Below, piece by piece: positions 1-7,696 of a DNA stretch of 51,965 nt. How positions within the stretch are numbered: the stretch's first letter is position 1; the number at the start of each line of letters is the position of its first letter. Where the stretch lies: positions 1-51,965 of the forward strand of contig JAPPGG010000055.1 of the NCBI GenBank assembly GCA_028875055.1, written 5' to 3'. A program made the position numbers and the translations under genes. Under the pieces are notes generated by a model. The model was not told the DNA's origin. It saw only the letters and a program-made list of their open reading frames with translations, and made no database searches. This DNA comes from Chloroflexota bacterium (GTDB lineage Bacteria > Chloroflexota > Dehalococcoidia > Lucifugimonadales > UBA3495).

Positions 1-203
1 CTGTTCAGAGTTGGGGTGTCCCCCTCACCCCTGCCCCTCTCCCTGAGGGAGAGGGAAGAAATATTCTCCTTACGAGAGGCGCGGCCGGATGGGTTACCAA
101 ATACAGAGGCAATTGACTGGGACGAATCCACCATCAGAGATGATCACCCCTCTCCCATAGGGAGAGGGGCCGGGGGTGAGGGCATTCCCCCCAATTCTGA
201 ACA
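1..203. repeat. MITE-like palindromic repeat element
   Basis: The first and last 50-60 bases are near-perfect inverted copies. The outer ends read CTGTTCAGAGTTGGGG and CCCCAATTCTGAACAG (one mismatch when inverted). Inside each arm lies a CCCTCACCCC-GCCCCTCTCCC block that itself folds back (CTCTCCCTGAGGGAGAG, and CTCCCATAGGGAG in the other arm). About 90 bases of unrelated sequence separate the arms. No coding capacity is convincing. The size and long terminal inverted repeats fit a non-autonomous miniature element. The contig starts at its outer edge, as expected if assembly broke at a multi-copy repeat. Confidence 0.65.
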
Positions 204-502
204 GTTACTGGTCCGGCACAGAACCGTCGCATTGCGATTTCCGCTCAATCGGCGCCAGGGCTGGCGGAAAGGGATCATGGCGCCCCGGGCCGGCCCGAGG
301 GCCAGCGCAACCGGGCAGATGGGTTACAGGCAGACCAGGGACACAGGCAACACTCTTGAGCCAGTCAACTGGTCGCGCGGGAAGGCAAATTCACAGGACC
401 CAATTGCCCCGCCATCGCGCCCCGATTGATGACACCCCTCTACGGCGGGTGGTATCATATCCGTCGCGCCTTCCATTGCGGCGTAGAATCGAACCTTCAG
501 AC

Positions 503-1048
503 ATGAGGCAACCCGTGGCAGAGGACCATCCCATACCCGCTGGCTATCTATCGGAAGATGAGCTGGCGGAAGAGAACAACGGGCGACGCACCCGCAACCG
601 CCTGATTATCCTGGGCGTGGTGGTTGCCCTGGCCGTGGGTTATATGATCTATGCGGCCTTCCCCGGCAATGCCCTCTACTTCGTCACGGTAAGCGAGTTC
701 AACGGCGGCGCAGAATACCAGGATGGTCGGCTGCTCCGCGTGTCCGGCAAGCTGGTCCCCGACTCGTTTCAGCGGGAAGACAACGGCACCCTGGCCCGGT
801 TCCGGCTGGTGGACAAGGAAGGAGACGGTGGCGGCGCCAGCCTAGACGCCTCTTACGTCGGCGTCATGCCCGACCTTTTCTTCAACCCCCACTCGGAGAT
901 CATCCTGGAAGGCAGCTACTCCACCGTGGGTGTGTTCGAGACCGACAGCATCCTGGTGAAGTGCCCATCCAAGTACCAGTCCCTGGAAGGGGAGACGCCC
1001 GCCGACTACAACACCTACAACTCGGGAAGCGAGCCCCAGGCATCCTGA
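503..1048 (+). CDS. ccmE: Cytochrome c maturation protein CcmE, CxxxY type
   Basis: CcmE is the membrane-anchored periplasmic heme chaperone that receives heme from CcmABCD and hands it to the apocytochrome ligase. The 181-residue product has a short cytoplasmic tail, one membrane segment at about 33-52 and an OB-fold domain. The heme-binding motif reads CPSKY (C154, Y158), so Cys replaces the usual covalent heme-binding His. The CxxxY variant is known from archaea and some bacteria. The ATG at 503 was chosen because translation upstream is repeat-derived and the protein then has the usual length. It faces ccmDCB convergently; ccmF and ccmH are not in the window. Confidence 0.88.
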   Translation: MRQPVAEDHPIPAGYLSEDELAEENNGRRTRNRLIILGVVVALAVGYMIYAAFPGNALYFVTVSEFNGGAEYQDGRLLRVSGKLVPDSFQREDNGTLARFRLVDKEGDGGGASLDASYVGVMPDLFFNPHSEIILEGSYSTVGVFETDSILVKCPSKYQSLEGETPADYNTYNSGSEPQAS

Positions 1049-1131
1049 CTCTGCCCGCAAGTCTGCCATTCCACCTTTGTAACCGACCGCCCCCATTCCC
1101 TTGGAGCGCCGACACCCCTGAAACGTCAAAC

Positions 1132-1158
1132 GACCCTCCAGCCATCGCAAGGAGGGTC
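1132..1158. terminator. Hairpin between convergent ccmE and ccmD
   Basis: GACCCTCC and GGAGGGTC form an 8-bp perfect stem around an 11-nt loop, in the 183-base gap between two converging genes. There is no clear T tract on either side, so its role as a bidirectional terminator is inferred from position. Confidence 0.4.
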
Positions 1159-1231
1159 CCAAACTCAGCTTCCCTAAACCCGCCGTCTTCTCACCACCGA
1201 AACGGCTCCGCCTGCACTTTTCCTTACCGTC

Positions 1232-1444
1232 CTATCCTTCAGCCTGGCCCCCTGTGCCACCTTCCTCATCCCTATCGCCACCGCGCAATTCCCGCTGAAG
1301 GTCGCCAATCTCCCGCTCCAGGTCCTGGCGGCGGCGGGAAATGAAAAAGGCGTACACGAAGAAAATGAGCCACGTTACGGCGAAGGCAACAAACAGGAAC
1401 CACAGGTTGGTGGGCGGCTGGCTCTGGAGCAGGATTACGGGCAT
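1232..1444 (-). CDS. CcmD-like small membrane protein
   Basis: This 70-residue protein has one N-terminal membrane helix (about 13-34) followed by a charged, Arg/Glu-rich, probably coiled-coil tail (RRRQDLEREIGDLQREL). That layout matches the CcmD family, which helps release holo-CcmE from the CcmABC complex. Identification rests mainly on its place directly after ccmC on the same strand, since CcmD proteins are short and poorly conserved. The ATG is preceded by an AAGGAAGTG ribosome site. A gap of about 105 bases separates it from the ccmC stop. Confidence 0.65.
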   Translation of the reverse strand: MPVILLQSQPPTNLWFLFVAFAVTWLIFFVYAFFISRRRQDLEREIGDLQRELRGGDRDEEGGTGGQAEG

Positions 1445-1550
1445 TTTGATTTCACTTCCTTAAGGGCATGCCCTCCGCATCTGGTGAGGACAACGGTACG
1501 CTTCTTCGGGTCCATCATGCGTCCTCCCAATCTGCAGCAGGGCCTGGCAT

Positions 1551-2285
1551 TCAGCGGCGCATTCTGCTGACGAATCGCAGGGCCGACAACCGGTCTTCGG
1601 CGTTGCGCAGGCGCATTCGTTCCAGCAGCAGATACAGGAACAGCAGCAGGAACACGGCCTGGGAGTAGAACAACACCGCCTGCATAATCGGCTCCAGCGC
1701 CCCCGAGTCGGCCAGGGGTCCCACCACCGCTGAAGGGTGGATGGAACGCCACCACTGCACCGAGTAATAGACTATGGGCACGTCCACAAACCCGATGATT
1801 CCCAGGCCGGCGGCGTACAGGGCCCCCTGGGACTTGTTCGGTACGTAGGACCGGAGCATCAGGTAGGCCACGTAAATCAGCCACAGTATCAGGGTGGTGG
1901 TCAATCGAGGCTCCCAGGTCCACCACACGCCCCAGACCGGCCTGGCCCATACAATTCCCGTCAGCAGCGCCAGGCTTACAAACACCACCCCCACTTCCGC
2001 GGCGGCATGGGCGACGCTGTCCCACCTGCTCTTGCGCGTAACCAGGTAGCCAATGCTGGCCACAAAAACCACGAAGAAGGCAACAAAGGAAACTATTGCG
2101 ATAGGCACGTGGAAGTAGAAAATACGCTGGACTTCGCCCAGCACGGCGTCCGTGGGCGCCACCAGGAAAATCAGGTACAGATTCACCAGCATCAGGACGG
2201 CGGTGGCGACCAGTAAAACGCCGGACATGCCGGGGAATGCAAAACCGGACTTTGGGGAGGAAGAGGCTCCCTGGGCAGCGGCCAA
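1551..2285 (-). CDS. ccmC: Heme exporter/handling protein CcmC
   Basis: CcmC is the membrane protein that loads heme onto CcmE. The 244-residue product has six hydrophobic segments and the family's tryptophan-rich periplasmic motif, here WGVWWTWEPRLT (118-129), with Glu where many CcmC proteins have Asp. The two expected axial histidines are visible at about H59 (FYFHVP) and H183 (SIHPSA). It starts at TTG 2285 with GAGGAGTG about 9 bases upstream, only 6 bases after the ccmB stop, so the two are almost certainly co-transcribed. Confidence 0.9.
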   Translation of the reverse strand: MAAAQGASSSPKSGFAFPGMSGVLLVATAVLMLVNLYLIFLVAPTDAVLGEVQRIFYFHVPIAIVSFVAFFVVFVASIGYLVTRKSRWDSVAHAAAEVGVVFVSLALLTGIVWARPVWGVWWTWEPRLTTTLILWLIYVAYLMLRSYVPNKSQGALYAAGLGIIGFVDVPIVYYSVQWWRSIHPSAVVGPLADSGALEPIMQAVLFYSQAVFLLLFLYLLLERMRLRNAEDRLSALRFVSRMRR

Positions 2286-2291
2286 AACGGT

Positions 2292-2966
2292 TCACTCCTC
2301 AACGATAATCGAAAAAATCCAGGGACATATTACCAGAAATACGGCATCGAATACGGCCATCAGCGGCAGCCAGCGGGTTACAACGCCCGTCTGAGGCCCG
2401 CTGCCCACGGCAGCCCCCGAGACCTCCACCGCCCCGATGAGCACCGGCAAAATGACGGGGAAGAAGAGCACCGGCAGCATCACCTCTCGGGAGCGGGTCT
2501 GCACCGCTATGGCCGAGAACAGCGTCCCAACCGTCGCAAAGCCCAGGGTGGCCAGCAGGATGGCCCCCGCCAGCGTCAGCGTGAAGGACGTAAAGTTGAG
2601 CAGCACGGCGAACACGGGCAGCAGGGCCGCCTCGATTACCAGCATAAACAGGAAACTGACCAGTACCTTGCCCAGGAAAATGGCGTCGCGGCTGACCGGC
2701 GCCAGCAGCAACCCCTCCATTCCCCCCTGTTCCCTTTCCCTCACGAAAGCCCGGCTCATTGCCAGGGTTCCGGCAAAGGCGAAGGCCACCCACAGGATGC
2801 CGGGCGCCAGTTCCGACACCCGTTCCGGGCTGACCTTCAACGCAAAGTTAAAGACCACCACCACCAGGAACCCGAACACCAGGGCCGAGACGACGATGTC
2901 CCGGGAGCGCAGTTCCAGCAGCAGGTCCTTCCAGACCAGGGCGGCCATCGGCCTGAGCAAGCGCAT
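2292..2966 (-). CDS. ccmB: Heme exporter protein CcmB
   Basis: CcmB is the membrane subunit of the CcmAB ATPase, which uses ATP to free heme-loaded CcmE from CcmC. The 224-residue sequence shows six hydrophobic segments, the N-terminal LVWKDLLLELRSRD stretch and the family block FVREREQGGMEGLLLAPVSR after the second helix. Length is typical. An alternative ATG lies six codons inside (MAALVWKD). In most genomes ccmA sits directly upstream of ccmB. Here an opposite-strand pair of small genes separates them. Confidence 0.9.
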   Translation of the reverse strand: MRLLRPMAALVWKDLLLELRSRDIVVSALVFGFLVVVVFNFALKVSPERVSELAPGILWVAFAFAGTLAMSRAFVREREQGGMEGLLLAPVSRDAIFLGKVLVSFLFMLVIEAALLPVFAVLLNFTSFTLTLAGAILLATLGFATVGTLFSAIAVQTRSREVMLPVLFFPVILPVLIGAVEVSGAAVGSGPQTGVVTRWLPLMAVFDAVFLVICPWIFSIIVEE

Positions 2967-3082
2967 CGGTTAACTCTGTGAGGCTGTTGGAGAGGCAGTA
3001 TTCAAGACGGCAATTGTATCAGACGGCCCGTCGCAGGGTGTGCCATAATGGTGTGCCGTTTCAGGGGAGGAGGTGTAAGGGG

Positions 3083-3418
3083 TTGAGGCTGCCAAATGCG
3101 GACAGGGCGGTGGTGGCGCAGGAAAAAATTACCGGGTATTTGCTGTCCTTATCCAGTCCGGACGGGGCTAGCAAGGCCCGTTTCTTTTATCTTTTCGGGT
3201 TCCGCAGGGAACAGTGGCAAGTACTTGCCCAAGCTTTGCGTGAGCTTTGTCTCCAATACGAGGTTGCGGAAGTTCTGGAGAAAGAATACGGCACTCAGCA
3301 TGTTATAATTGGGCAGATCACTTCCCCTGACGGTCGCAATCCTCTGGTTAAGACAGTTTGGCAATTTGACCATGGCGTTGAAGTTCCGCGACTGATAACA
3401 GCTTATCCACCGGACTAG
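3083..3418 (+). CDS. DUF6883-like small protein
   Basis: This 111-residue soluble protein opens with LRLPNADRAVVAQEKITGYL and has WQVLAQALRELC then YGTQHVIIGQITSPDGR, the pattern I associate with DUF6883. The TTG at 3083 was preferred over an upstream ATG because it has a strong GGGAGGAGGTG site and matches where family members begin. It is followed 8 bases later by a DUF4926 gene. Such a two-gene unit resembles a mobile accessory or toxin-antitoxin-like pair, but no biochemical role can be read from the sequence. Confidence 0.6.
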   Translation: MRLPNADRAVVAQEKITGYLLSLSSPDGASKARFFYLFGFRREQWQVLAQALRELCLQYEVAEVLEKEYGTQHVIIGQITSPDGRNPLVKTVWQFDHGVEVPRLITAYPPD

Positions 3419-3426
3419 GTTCAGCA

Positions 3427-3771
3427 ATGTTCAACGAATACGATCGTATCGCATTAACGGAGCCTATTTCCTTTGAGGAAGCCGAACACATCCCAGAACT
3501 GAGTCCGCTTCGGAAATCTGGAGAAGGACTTCTTCCGGGAGATGTTGGTACCATCATCGACATTGTAGATATCAAAGGGAAGGGCAAATACTATATGGTC
3601 GAATTCCTGGTGCCTGACTCTTTTGGCTACCCCGTGGCTATCACGACAGTAAATCCTGAGAAAATGCGCCTCGCCACCAAAAATGACGTGGAAAACAGTC
3701 GATTCTGCAAGTACTCAGAGTCCATTATCCAGGCTATTCCCGTCCTCAAAGAAATTACAGAAGAGAAGTGA
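3427..3771 (+). CDS. DUF4926-like small protein
   Basis: This 114-residue protein contains the short beta-rich DUF4926 core: MFNEYDRIALTEPI at the start, GDVGTIIDIVD in the middle and YMVEFLVPDSFG followed by AITTVNPEKMRLA. It sits 8 bases after the DUF6883-like gene on the same strand, and the pair lies between ccmB and ccmA on the opposite strand. Base composition is less GC-biased than in the neighbouring ccm genes, which fits recent insertion. Function is unknown; it may act with its upstream partner. Confidence 0.6.
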   Translation: MFNEYDRIALTEPISFEEAEHIPELSPLRKSGEGLLPGDVGTIIDIVDIKGKGKYYMVEFLVPDSFGYPVAITTVNPEKMRLATKNDVENSRFCKYSESIIQAIPVLKEITEEK

Positions 3772-3820
3772 GGAAAGCGCCCGAGTGACGTCTCTTACTC
3801 CGCAATTCTCAACTGTTAAG

Positions 3821-4528
3821 TTAACCCCCCACCCCCAGGTAGTCCCCCGCCCCGTCAAAGTCCAGCCTTCCGTTGGCCATTAGCGCTACCTTGCTGCTCC
3901 AGGCCAGCCCCAGGTCCACGTTGTGGGTGGTCATTACCACCGACCGCCCCGAGGCCGTCCACTCCCGCAGAAGGTCAGCAAGGGCGGCTACCGAGTCCCG
4001 GTCCAGCCCCGATTCGGGTTCGTCCAGCAGGAGCAGCGAGGGCCGGTGCAGGATGGCCCGGGCAATCGCCAGTCGCTTCTGCATCCCGTGGGACAGGCTG
4101 CGGACCCTGCGGTCCGCCCGCTGGGACAGGCCAACCTGCTCCAGTACCTCTTCCGTCCGGTCCTTCAGGTTCCCCACGGAATAAAGGCGCCCGTAGAACG
4201 CCAGGTTTTCCCGGCAGGTAAGGTCTTCGTAGAGGAAGCCGCTGTGAGCCACCACCCCCACCTGCCGGCGGGCCGCCGCCGGCCGTCGCCGAGTATCGTG
4301 CCCCGCAATCCGGATGGATCCGCCGTCCGGCCTCGCCTGCCCCGCCAGCACCCTCAGCAGGGTGGTCTTGCCAGACCCGTTGGCCCCGAACAGGGCCAGA
4401 AACTCCCCCCAGCCCAGTTCCAGGTCAAGGTCCCACAGCACGGGAAGGTCGCCAAAGCCTTTCTGAAGGCCGCTTACCTCTATGGAATTTTCCGGGGCGC
4501 CCGTGAGATCGGGCTGAGCCAAAGCCAC
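3821..4528 (-). CDS. ccmA: Heme exporter ATP-binding protein CcmA
   Basis: CcmA is the ATPase subunit of the CcmAB complex in cytochrome c maturation. The 235-residue ABC domain has Walker A GANGSGKT (48-55), the signature LSHGMQ (145-150) and Walker B LLLLDEPE (165-172) with DEPESGLD, then the switch His in MTTHNVD. CcmA-type proteins characteristically carry a diverged SxGxxxR signature and are short. It is separated from ccmB by about 850 bases holding two opposite-strand genes, so it may need its own terminator and promoter arrangement. Confidence 0.85.
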   Translation of the reverse strand: MALAQPDLTGAPENSIEVSGLQKGFGDLPVLWDLDLELGWGEFLALFGANGSGKTTLLRVLAGQARPDGGSIRIAGHDTRRRPAAARRQVGVVAHSGFLYEDLTCRENLAFYGRLYSVGNLKDRTEEVLEQVGLSQRADRRVRSLSHGMQKRLAIARAILHRPSLLLLDEPESGLDRDSVAALADLLREWTASGRSVVMTTHNVDLGLAWSSKVALMANGRLDFDGAGDYLGVGG

Positions 4529-4812
4529 TCGACAGCTCCCTGGGTGGATGTTGCCAGCCGTTAGTCCACCCTAATTCTACACAAAGGATGCTGGCACAGG
4601 ACTATCCGGCCCCGGAAGAACGCGCGACGCAATTGGCGCTTGCCACGGATAACGATGTAACCTTGTTATGGCGCGTTCCCTGCTGTTAATGTAAATGCGT
4701 CCCTCTGCTCAAGTTTCGTCACCTGAGGACGCTCCGGACATCATGGTCTCTGATTCCCAATCACGCCGATGTCCTTCTTGATAAGCCAATAAAACCTGTG
4801 GAGGGAGTCCTT

Positions 4813-5163
4813 ATGTTCAGCTACGGCCACATAAAGCATCGCAATATGTTCCTGCAGATCATCCTGGTGGTCATCACCCTGGGGCTATATGGAATCTACT
4901 GGTTTCACGTTACCCTGGGCGATCTGCAGCGGGCCAACGGCAGGGGACCTGAAGCCGGGCGCTGGAAGTGGACCATTTTCTTCTGCATTCCGTTGCTGGA
5001 TTTTTTCAGCTTCTGGCATTATGCGGGCGAATACTCGGAGTTCGTCCGGGGGAAGTATCCCCGCGTGCTGGTATTCATTCTGTGGATTATTTTCTTCCCG
5101 GCTGTCTGGTTCCTGGCCCAAAGCGACCTTAACCGCTCGGCTGGCGTTCAATACATGGGTTGA
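4813..5163 (+). CDS. DUF4234 small membrane protein
   Basis: This 116-residue protein has the DUF4234 layout: HIKHRNMFLQIILVVITLGLY at the start, IYWFHVTLGDLQRANG, then two or three further hydrophobic segments and a terminal AQSDLNR. ATG 4813 follows a GGAGGGAG site. It heads a tight five-gene cassette on the + strand and is a clear paralogue of the next gene, but lacks the N-terminal zinc ribbon that the following three have. Function is unknown. Confidence 0.75.
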   Translation: MFSYGHIKHRNMFLQIILVVITLGLYGIYWFHVTLGDLQRANGRGPEAGRWKWTIFFCIPLLDFFSFWHYAGEYSEFVRGKYPRVLVFILWIIFFPAVWFLAQSDLNRSAGVQYMG

Positions 5164-5183
5164 GTCCTTGAGGTATTTCAAGC

Positions 5184-5672
5184 ATGGCAGAAACCAACAG
5201 TCCGGCCGGTCCTCCCACCATCTTTTGCTCCAGTTGCGGCGCGGTTATGGAACGCGACGCCAGATTCTGTCCCAGCTGCGGCGCTGCCAACCCCCATGCG
5301 GCCGCGGCGGTGGGAGACGGCAGTGGTGTGAAGCGTACCGACCACATCAAGTACCGCAATATGTGGGTTCAGGTATTGCTGGCGATCGTCACCCTGGGTA
5401 TCTACACCATTTACTGGTTCCACGTTACCCTGGGCGAACTGTACCGGGCTAACGGCAACGAGGAAGGCAGCGGCTGCCTGTGGACCTTCCTTTCCATAAT
5501 TCCGATAGTCCAGTTTTTCGCCTACTGGCACCACAGTTTCCAGTACGAAAAATTCATTGACAGGAAACATCCCGGCATTGCCATTTTCATACTTTGGATC
5601 GTCTTTTCCCCGATCGTGTGGTTCCTTGTACAGCGGGACCTGAACGCCGCCGCCAAGGGACAACCCTTCTAA
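5184..5672 (+). CDS. Zinc-ribbon DUF4234 membrane protein
   Basis: This 162-residue protein joins an N-terminal double-Cys zinc ribbon (CSSCG then CPSCG, about 15-33) to a DUF4234 membrane domain (HIKYRNMWVQVLLAIVTLG, then IYWFHVTLGELYRANG). The membrane part is nearly colinear with the upstream gene, pointing to tandem duplication with gain or loss of the ribbon. The gap to the previous gene is 20 bases. The ribbon probably lies in the cytoplasm and may bind a protein or nucleic acid partner; that is inference. Confidence 0.75.
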   Translation: MAETNSPAGPPTIFCSSCGAVMERDARFCPSCGAANPHAAAAVGDGSGVKRTDHIKYRNMWVQVLLAIVTLGIYTIYWFHVTLGELYRANGNEEGSGCLWTFLSIIPIVQFFAYWHHSFQYEKFIDRKHPGIAIFILWIVFSPIVWFLVQRDLNAAAKGQPF

Positions 5673-5691
5673 ATCTCAAAGAGAGGAGCTC

Positions 5692-6255
5692 ATGTCCCAT
5701 ATGTACGAAGGCAACCCCATCTATTGCACCACCTGCGGTCGGGAGTCCGAACCCAGCGCCCGCTTCTGCGACAACTGCGGCGCCATGCTGGGTCCGCCGG
5801 CCGGCGCTCCCCAGTACGCTCCAGGAGTGCCCTACCTCGACCAGGCCACCCAGGCTGTGGAATACATGGGCTTCTGGATCAGGTTGGCAGCCTTCTTGAT
5901 CGATGCAATTTTGCTCACAATAATTAGTGTGCTCATCCAGGCAGCGCTGGGCGACTCCTTCCCCGTTTCTCTGTTTAACGTGGCGATCAACCTTGGGTAT
6001 GGGGTGGTCATGATCGCCTGGAGGGGCCAGACCGTCGGCAAAATGGTGGTTGGCATCCAGGTGGTGGACGCTAACGGCAACATCCCCGGCATCGGCGCGG
6101 TGCTGTTGCGGGAAATAGTTGGCAAATTCCTCTCAACCATCGCGCTGTTCCTCGGTTACCTGTGGGTGGCTTGGGACAAGGACAAGCGCGGCTGGCACGA
6201 CCACATTGCTTCAACATACGTGGTGCGCAAGATTCCTGAAAACCGTACTCGATGA
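5692..6255 (+). CDS. Zinc-ribbon RDD family membrane protein
   Basis: This 187-residue protein has an N-terminal zinc ribbon (CTTCG, CDNCG at about 12-30), a short Pro/Gly linker and an RDD domain: GFWIRLAAFLIDAILLTI with the conserved Arg and Asp in the first helix, GQTVGKMVVGIQVVD in the middle and a WHDHIASTYVV end. RDD proteins are small polytopic membrane proteins, some linked to ion exchange. A GAGAGGAGCTC site precedes the ATG. It overlaps the next gene by four bases (ATGA), so the two are translationally coupled. Confidence 0.8.
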   Translation: MSHMYEGNPIYCTTCGRESEPSARFCDNCGAMLGPPAGAPQYAPGVPYLDQATQAVEYMGFWIRLAAFLIDAILLTIISVLIQAALGDSFPVSLFNVAINLGYGVVMIAWRGQTVGKMVVGIQVVDANGNIPGIGAVLLREIVGKFLSTIALFLGYLWVAWDKDKRGWHDHIASTYVVRKIPENRTR

Positions 6256-6674
6256 CAGTGGAGTTTACGCCAATGTTTTGCCAAACCTGCGGCCGGGAAG
6301 TGGCCCCCGAAGCCCGCTTCTGCGAAAACTGCGGCGCCGCCTTGTATCCAACCCAGGAAACGGCTCCCAATGATGACTTGGGGGCATCCCAGTTCGTTCA
6401 GCCCGGCTATGGCTCGGCCGTCAACATCCCCAATTACCTGGTCCAGGCCATACTGGTCACCATTTTTTGTTGTTTGCCGGCGGGCGTCGTGGCCATTGTT
6501 TTTGCCGCCCAGGTGAACGGGAAAGTGGCTGAGGGCGACCTGCCCGAAGCTCGCAGGCTCTCCAGGAACGCCAGGACCTGGTGCTGGGTCTCCTTTGGAG
6601 TGGGCTTGGCCTTTGCCATCGTTTACGCCAGCATCATAATTGCCATCATGGTCTTTGGCTTCCTCATGGACTGA
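6252..6674 (+). CDS. Zinc-ribbon CD225/dispanin protein
   Basis: This 140-residue protein has a zinc ribbon (CQTCG, CENCG at about 10-28) followed by a CD225/dispanin domain: IPNYLVQAILVTIFCCLPAG, then VAIVFAAQVNGKVAEGDLPEA and a second membrane helix. In animals this domain defines the interferon-induced IFITM proteins, which alter membrane fusion; bacterial members are uncharacterised. The typical CCxPxG turn is present as CCLPAG. It is coupled to the RDD gene by ATGA and followed by the DUF2752 gene within 5 bases. Confidence 0.8.
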   Translation: MTVEFTPMFCQTCGREVAPEARFCENCGAALYPTQETAPNDDLGASQFVQPGYGSAVNIPNYLVQAILVTIFCCLPAGVVAIVFAAQVNGKVAEGDLPEARRLSRNARTWCWVSFGVGLAFAIVYASIIIAIMVFGFLMD

Positions 6675-6679
6675 CACAT

Positions 6680-7123
6680 ATGTTGGAGACTATCAACAAC
6701 CGGGGGTGGACCTTACCGCATCTGCCCCTGGGACGCTGGCGGTATCTGCTGCTGGGCCTGGCCATGCTGCCCTGCCTGGCTCTGCTCTACGCCCGCAACC
6801 CCGAGGAAGAGGGCCTCTACCCCGTCTGCCCCTTCTACTTCCTTACCGGGCTGCACTGCCCCGGCTGCGGCACTCTCCGGGGGCTGCACCAGCTTCTGAA
6901 CGGCAACGTCCTGGTAGCCCTGGGCTACAACCCCTTCTCCATGCTGGCGTTGCCCTTCATCGGGTACGCCTTCCTGTCCACTTTGCTGCTGACTGCCTGG
7001 GGCAAACGCCTGCCGTCTCCCTTCATCCATCCCGCGCTCATCTGGGCGCTGCTGGCCGCCGTTCTCGCCTTCTGGATCCTGCGCAACCTGCCCGTCTTTC
7101 CCTTCACGTTGTTGGCCCCGTAG
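6680..7123 (+). CDS. DUF2752 membrane protein
   Basis: This 147-residue protein has three to four hydrophobic helices and the DUF2752 signature CPFYFLTGLHCPGCGTLRGL followed by HQLLNGN, in which the paired Cys motifs flank a membrane entry. The ATG at 6680 starts 5 bases after the CD225 stop, so this is the last gene of the five-gene cassette. The Cys pattern may bind a metal or be redox active; the role of the family is unknown. Confidence 0.8.
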   Translation: MLETINNRGWTLPHLPLGRWRYLLLGLAMLPCLALLYARNPEEEGLYPVCPFYFLTGLHCPGCGTLRGLHQLLNGNVLVALGYNPFSMLALPFIGYAFLSTLLLTAWGKRLPSPFIHPALIWALLAAVLAFWILRNLPVFPFTLLAP

Positions 7124-7696
7124 GCAGGACCCAGGATACCTGGGGGCGCTGCTGGAGGCCTTTGCGCTGGGGGAACGGTCTTCTCGGCTGAGGCGGCCTG
7201 AAGTCACCCTATTGTGCTTCTGCCCGACTCCGTAGAGGGCAAGGACGACGTGGCATTAGAAGCGCCTGATGCTCCAGATGACTCTCGAATATGCTATACA
7301 CGGCCGGAAAGTGTCAGGTTATACTACCGATGGGATGCCAGTTCCCGGACCGGGAACAAAAGGGTGTGCGCATTTGTCCGCTTTCTTCAATCCGATGCCT
7401 GTCGTCTTGCCCTCGATGCCACCGACAGGACTGAAGCAGGGATTCCTGCCCCTGACCGGGCGCAGGAAGGTCAATATTGGCGAGGGGAAGACGGAAAATA
7501 CATTGACCTTGCCCGGGGCGGGTCCCACGCTCGCTGTACCGCCACCGGTGATGATCGGGTGTTGGTTCCGTAAGAATTGGAAGGTAACTTCAAGCCTTCG
7601 AGTTATACGACACTAACTCCACCGGCCGCATATCACTCAAGATTGTCCTGATACCGCTAAAGTCCGATGCCCGGACCGCATGAATCGAGGTGCACT
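7124..7696. other. Gene-poor 573-base interval
   Basis: Short reading frames here (for example 7214-7573 and 7269-7616 on +) overlap one another, have no ribosome site and match no family I recognise. I see no strong hairpin with a T tract, RNA motif or repeat. It may contain the terminator of the membrane-protein cassette and the promoter of the following oxidoreductase, but neither can be placed with confidence. Confidence 0.4.

Noticed and set aside
22-182. CRISPR-like alternation of repeated C/G-rich blocks
   Set aside because: The blocks are inverted arms of one palindromic element, not direct repeats with unique spacers, and no cas gene is present.
7214-7616. Overlapping + strand open frames of 115-119 codons
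   Set aside because: No ribosome site, no recognised family, and the two overlap in different frames in a GC-rich region where chance frames are common.
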